From positions 79,541 to 141,540 of the forward strand of contig CAJNDS010002069.1 in NCBI GenBank assembly GCA_905221605.1: DNA of 62,000 nt, written 5' to 3'. The notes under the pieces are model-generated. The model had not been told where the DNA came from and ran no database searches. It was given only the letters and a program-made list of their open reading frames with translations. The position numbers and the translations under genes were made by a program. This stretch comes from Symbiodinium natans (Eukaryota > Sar > Dinophyceae > Suessiales > Symbiodiniaceae). This document shows, one piece after another, positions 58,890-62,000 of the stretch. Numbering within the stretch: the stretch's first letter is position 1; each line of letters opens with the position of its first letter.

Positions 58890-61225
58890 CAGTTGAGACC
58901 TTGGCCCCTACATGACACACGGATCGCACAGCTCCTGGATGAACTTGTGCGACAGCTGGTTCACAGCCTCAACATGCAGGAACTTCTGAGAAAGGTCTTG
59001 CGATTCAATAACCTAAGACCATGTAGCTTGCCTCAAAGCTGTATGGAAAGAAGTCCACGATGGCAAGCCTTGCAGGACTGTCCTGCCAAGAAGATTCATC
59101 ACCTTCTCTCAACACCTGTCTGAAGGAAAAATGCAAACTGAGACATGTCATGAGACCCCTAGATGTTCTCTCCTGCGCACCGAGCTCATCCAATTTTGCC
59201 AAGAACTTCTGTGCGACGTTCAGCAGGGCATCCTCCGGCCAGGGTTGAAACCTGCCAGGGTTGGCAAGAAGGCGACTCCCAAGACTGTTGTACTCAGCTG
59301 AAAGCACTCCGAAACTTCGCAAGCCTAAAGCACCCAAGTCCAAGCCCCCTAAAGACGACGCGAGCATGCTGACACATGCGAGAGAAAACGATGCCCACTA
59401 TGGAGACAGAGTCACGCCGTGCCATAAAGAAAACCCCCCACCCCCACCCCCCTACCCCCAACAAAAACTTCAAACACAAGTGCAGCAGCTAGAGGGGAGG
59501 GGAGGAGTGGGTGCGGAGGCATCTCCTATCACATCTTTCAAAGCTGCTTGCTCTCAACAACCTGCCGGGCTCGCCAGTCAATGGTGGTACAGTTCACGAG
59601 CGCTGGGAACTTGCGGGCCCGACTCCAAAGCCCATCACCGACGGGACTGAAGCCTGGCCAATCGCCGAGGTTGGCCCTGAAAATCGTCTGATAGAAGTAT
59701 TCCTTCATGTATGATCCTCTCAAACCCAATAAGGGAATAAGGGGAAAGATGTAACGTCCCAGGGGCTGCCTGTGGCAAATGCAATCAAACCCTTCGTCCT
59801 TGCATCGTGCGCTTGTAGCCATGGGCAATTCGGAGCACAGAGCACGCGACGCCGTCCACATCTCTCCACTCAAACTCACCAGAAGCGTAACTGTTGGCAG
59901 GGCAGGCAGAGTGACATGTGCAGGTTCTTCCGGACCTGTCGGTCGAAACATGGAAAAGATGATGGCGACGGGACTGACATCCTGCTAGGCGCCAAGCTCT
60001 GGAGATGTAGAATGCCCACCTCTGGATACTGGAACTCATTCGGCCGGACCCGTTGGTAAGCGATTATGTCCAAGCTGCAAGTTGTCGGGCGTGTCCACGA
60101 TGCCCTGGCCCTTCGCTGCACTCCTCAAGCATTTGCACTTGTTCTCCAAGCTTTCATGGCGAGCGTGCAGCGAATCAGAAATCAAGTCATGACGCCTCAC
60201 TGCATTGCGGATGGAATCCTTGTCCTGATACAAGAACAGCATGCGCGGCATAGCGTTCACGGGCATACCATGTGCTAGCATACTGGAGTAGTGCATGTCT
60301 GCTTTGCAGTCCTCACTGGGGTACAAGTCCGTGATCTCTCCAGATGAGAGCAGGTCATTGAAGAACACGAAAAATCTGCCACCAGCTGAGCGCTCGTGTC
60401 TGGGAATGTGCCAAACCTCTGCTTGGCCGCCTCTCGTCTGCAATCTGGTTGTCTGTGAACAGGAACATGACCCCCTCATCTTTCTCGCCGGACCTGTCAG
60501 GACAGCTGGGCAACCACGGCTACCACCACTAATGTTCACGGTGCACGTGCAAGCAACCTCAAAAAGAGGTTCACATCCAGTGTTTCTACGAGACGCCTTT
60601 TGTACATGTACTGCAGGTCGGTCTTCAAGTCGCTCAGGCCGTAGGAGCTTGTGATGACAATCATGTGCCTGTCATGACCCTCACCCAGGAGTCTCATGAC
60701 ATCAAGGATGTCCTGTGCGATGGAGCATCCCGAAGCTGAGTGCGCCACGTCAGGCTCTGGCAAATAAACGCGCTTAACCTGCCAAGGCTCTGGCAAGGTG
60801 TGATTCACGGGACAACATGTTAAGCCAAATTAATGGGGAGCTGATTACCTAAATTACCTAGAAGGGGCCAGGGCGAGGAGCCTCGCATCCTCACCTTGAG
60901 GCCCACATCTCTTGGACAGTGTTGGACAGTGTTGGACAGGCCTGCTGAGACTCTGTCGTCCGCTCCCACCGACGCCCACCAGGAGCGGATGGCCCGAGGG
61001 GCCTCCCACATAACTCACTTTGGTGTGATTTGCCAGACGTGTTTGGGTCCAAGTGCCGTGCTAGAGATGATGCGGCTGATCCGTGCCACGTGCTTCATGG
61101 CGTCCTCATCAAGTAGTCGATGGTAGCTGGGCCTAGCTGCCTCAAGCTTCGCTTCTCGACCGCAACTTGCCTCAAACAACACCAGGTCCATGGATGCGAA
61201 GGTGCTGTCGTAGTCCTTCATGGCC
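58890..61225 (-). CDS. Dynein heavy chain, AAA4 module
   Basis: Exons in order: about 61222-61177 (DYDSTFASMDLVLFE); about 61109-61060 (DAMKHVARISRII, which joins to give the family's LVLFEDA..HV.RISRI); about 60990-60940 (GHPLLVGVGGSGRQSL, the AAA4 Walker A loop); about 60690-60595 (SSYGLSDLKTDLQYMYKRR); about 60487-60430 (GVMFLFTDNQIADER, Walker B region); about 60390-60315 (FFVFFNDLLSSGEITDLYPS); about 60250-60180 (DKDSIRNAVRR); about 59690-59570 (FSPVGDGLWSRARKFPALVN, then CTTIDW); about 59255-59180 (QPWPEDALLNVAQKFLAKLD); about 59060-59020 (VDFFPYSFEASYMV); and about 58995-58915 (FLHVEAVNQLSHKFIQEL). The next family segment, FAYTTPKSFLELI, is found at 23.64 kb. Family and module are certain; joining to the left-hand exons as one gene is inferred. 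Confidence 0.9.
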
Positions 61226-61421
61226 TGGCGATGAGGGTGCGAGAGACTCCTGGGATCAGCCGGCCGGGCAACAAAAAAAAAGGCGCCACAACAGTCCCGA
61301 AAGTTAACACCAAGAACCTGCCGGCTTGCATGATTCGAGTTCGATTCTGAAGCAACCCAAAAGAAATTGCTTCGCCACCTCCTTAACGGGGAGCCGCCGG
61401 TCAAACCCCGAAAGCCCTCCC

Positions 61422-62000
61422 GGGTTTTGCAAGCATTTGCAGCTTGGGGAGGGCATGTGACCAGAAAGCTACCCGGCTGATGCTCATGATGCTCGCCTCC
61501 CGCCTCGCTCACACCTGAATCACTGGGGCGAGGGGTTTTGCAAGCGTTTGCAGCTTGGGGAGGGCATGTGACCAGAAAGCTACCCGGCTGATGCTCATGA
61601 TGCTCGCCTCCCGCCTCGCTCACATCTGAATCACTGGGGCGAGGGGTTTTGCAAGCGTTTGCAGCTTGGGGAGGGCATGTGACCAGAAAGCTACCCGGCT
61701 GATGCTCATGATGCTCGCCTCCCGCCTCGTCACATCTGAATCACTGGGGCGAGGGGTTTTGCAAGCGTTTGCAGCTTGGGGAGGGCATGTGACCAGAAAG
61801 CTACCCGGCTGATGCTCATGATGCTCGCCTCCCGCCTCGTCACATCTGCAATCACTGGGGCGAGGGTTTTGCAAGCGTTTGCAGCTTGGGGAGGGCATGT
61901 GACCAGAAAGCTACCCGGCTGATGCTCATGATGCTCGCCTCCCGCCTCGTCACATCTGAATCACTGGGGCGAGGGGTTTTGCAAGCGTTTGCAGCTTGGG
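61422..62000 (-). repeat. Satellite array, inverted orientation, continues past window end
   Basis: About 5.2 copies of the same satellite as at 48.1-55.3 kb but reverse-complemented, with a unit of about 110-111 bp (a few bases missing around the CACATCTGAATCACTGG join). It lies just upstream of the first AAA4 exon seen, in what should be a dynein intron. Confidence 0.95.

Overview
The window looks like nuclear DNA of a dinoflagellate, most likely a Symbiodiniaceae-type alga. This is inferred from the sequence, not from any database search. Coding sequence is cut into many very short exons. Exons begin with G after an AG acceptor. Most introns start with GC, a minority with GT and a few with GA. 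Short interstitial runs of the (TTTAGGG)n telomere type are scattered through the window. Every exon I can place with confidence is on the minus strand, as expected for unidirectional dinoflagellate gene clusters. No bacterial operons, CRISPR arrays, rRNA genes or transposase/reverse-transcriptase genes were recognised.

The backbone is an axonemal-type dynein heavy chain read right to left. AAA4 (Walker A, sensor and FSPVGD/FPALVNCTTIDW motifs) lies at about 61.2-58.9 kb. The stalk, microtubule-binding domain and return stalk lie at 23.6-20.05 kb. The end of the stalk and AAA5 lie at 16.9-14.5 kb, the rest of AAA5 at 10.5-9.9 kb, and the AAA5-AAA6 linker plus part of AAA6 at 5.5-4.65 kb. The pieces are in the correct order, on one strand, and do not overlap in protein coverage. 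The long gaps between dynein exons hold other same-strand genes: an ABHD1/3-type alpha/beta hydrolase (17.4-18.96 kb) and a divergent Ran-like GTPase (about 5.56-7.28 kb). If the 58.9-to-23.6 kb gap is also an intron, it would contain several further genes and a large satellite.

Between 24.9 and 36.2 kb is a second large minus-strand gene (or genes) for alpha-helical repeats. Its core at 31.05-35.30 kb is an array of at least 35 microexons of 24, 27, 33, 36 or 39 nt. All lengths are multiples of three, and the exons encode a charged coiled coil of the EEAEAARRKAE / EEEARRLQ / EEAEAAARKLAE kind. The array has expanded by duplication of roughly 660 and 1,320 bp blocks.

Unidentified minus-strand coding segments lie at 0.85-3.2, 10.6-12.7, 37-41.7, 45.4-45.9 and 55.3-58.4 kb. 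Repeats are plentiful: a 113-bp satellite of about 63 copies (48.1-55.27 kb) with an inverted partner at 61.42-62.0 kb; four kinds of fold-back element; a 12-bp minisatellite (43.1-43.6 kb); G and C homopolymer tracts; and an AT-rich island at 8.4-9.05 kb with a short ORF unlike its surroundings. Exon boundaries given to the base were read from splice motifs by eye. Other ranges are approximate.
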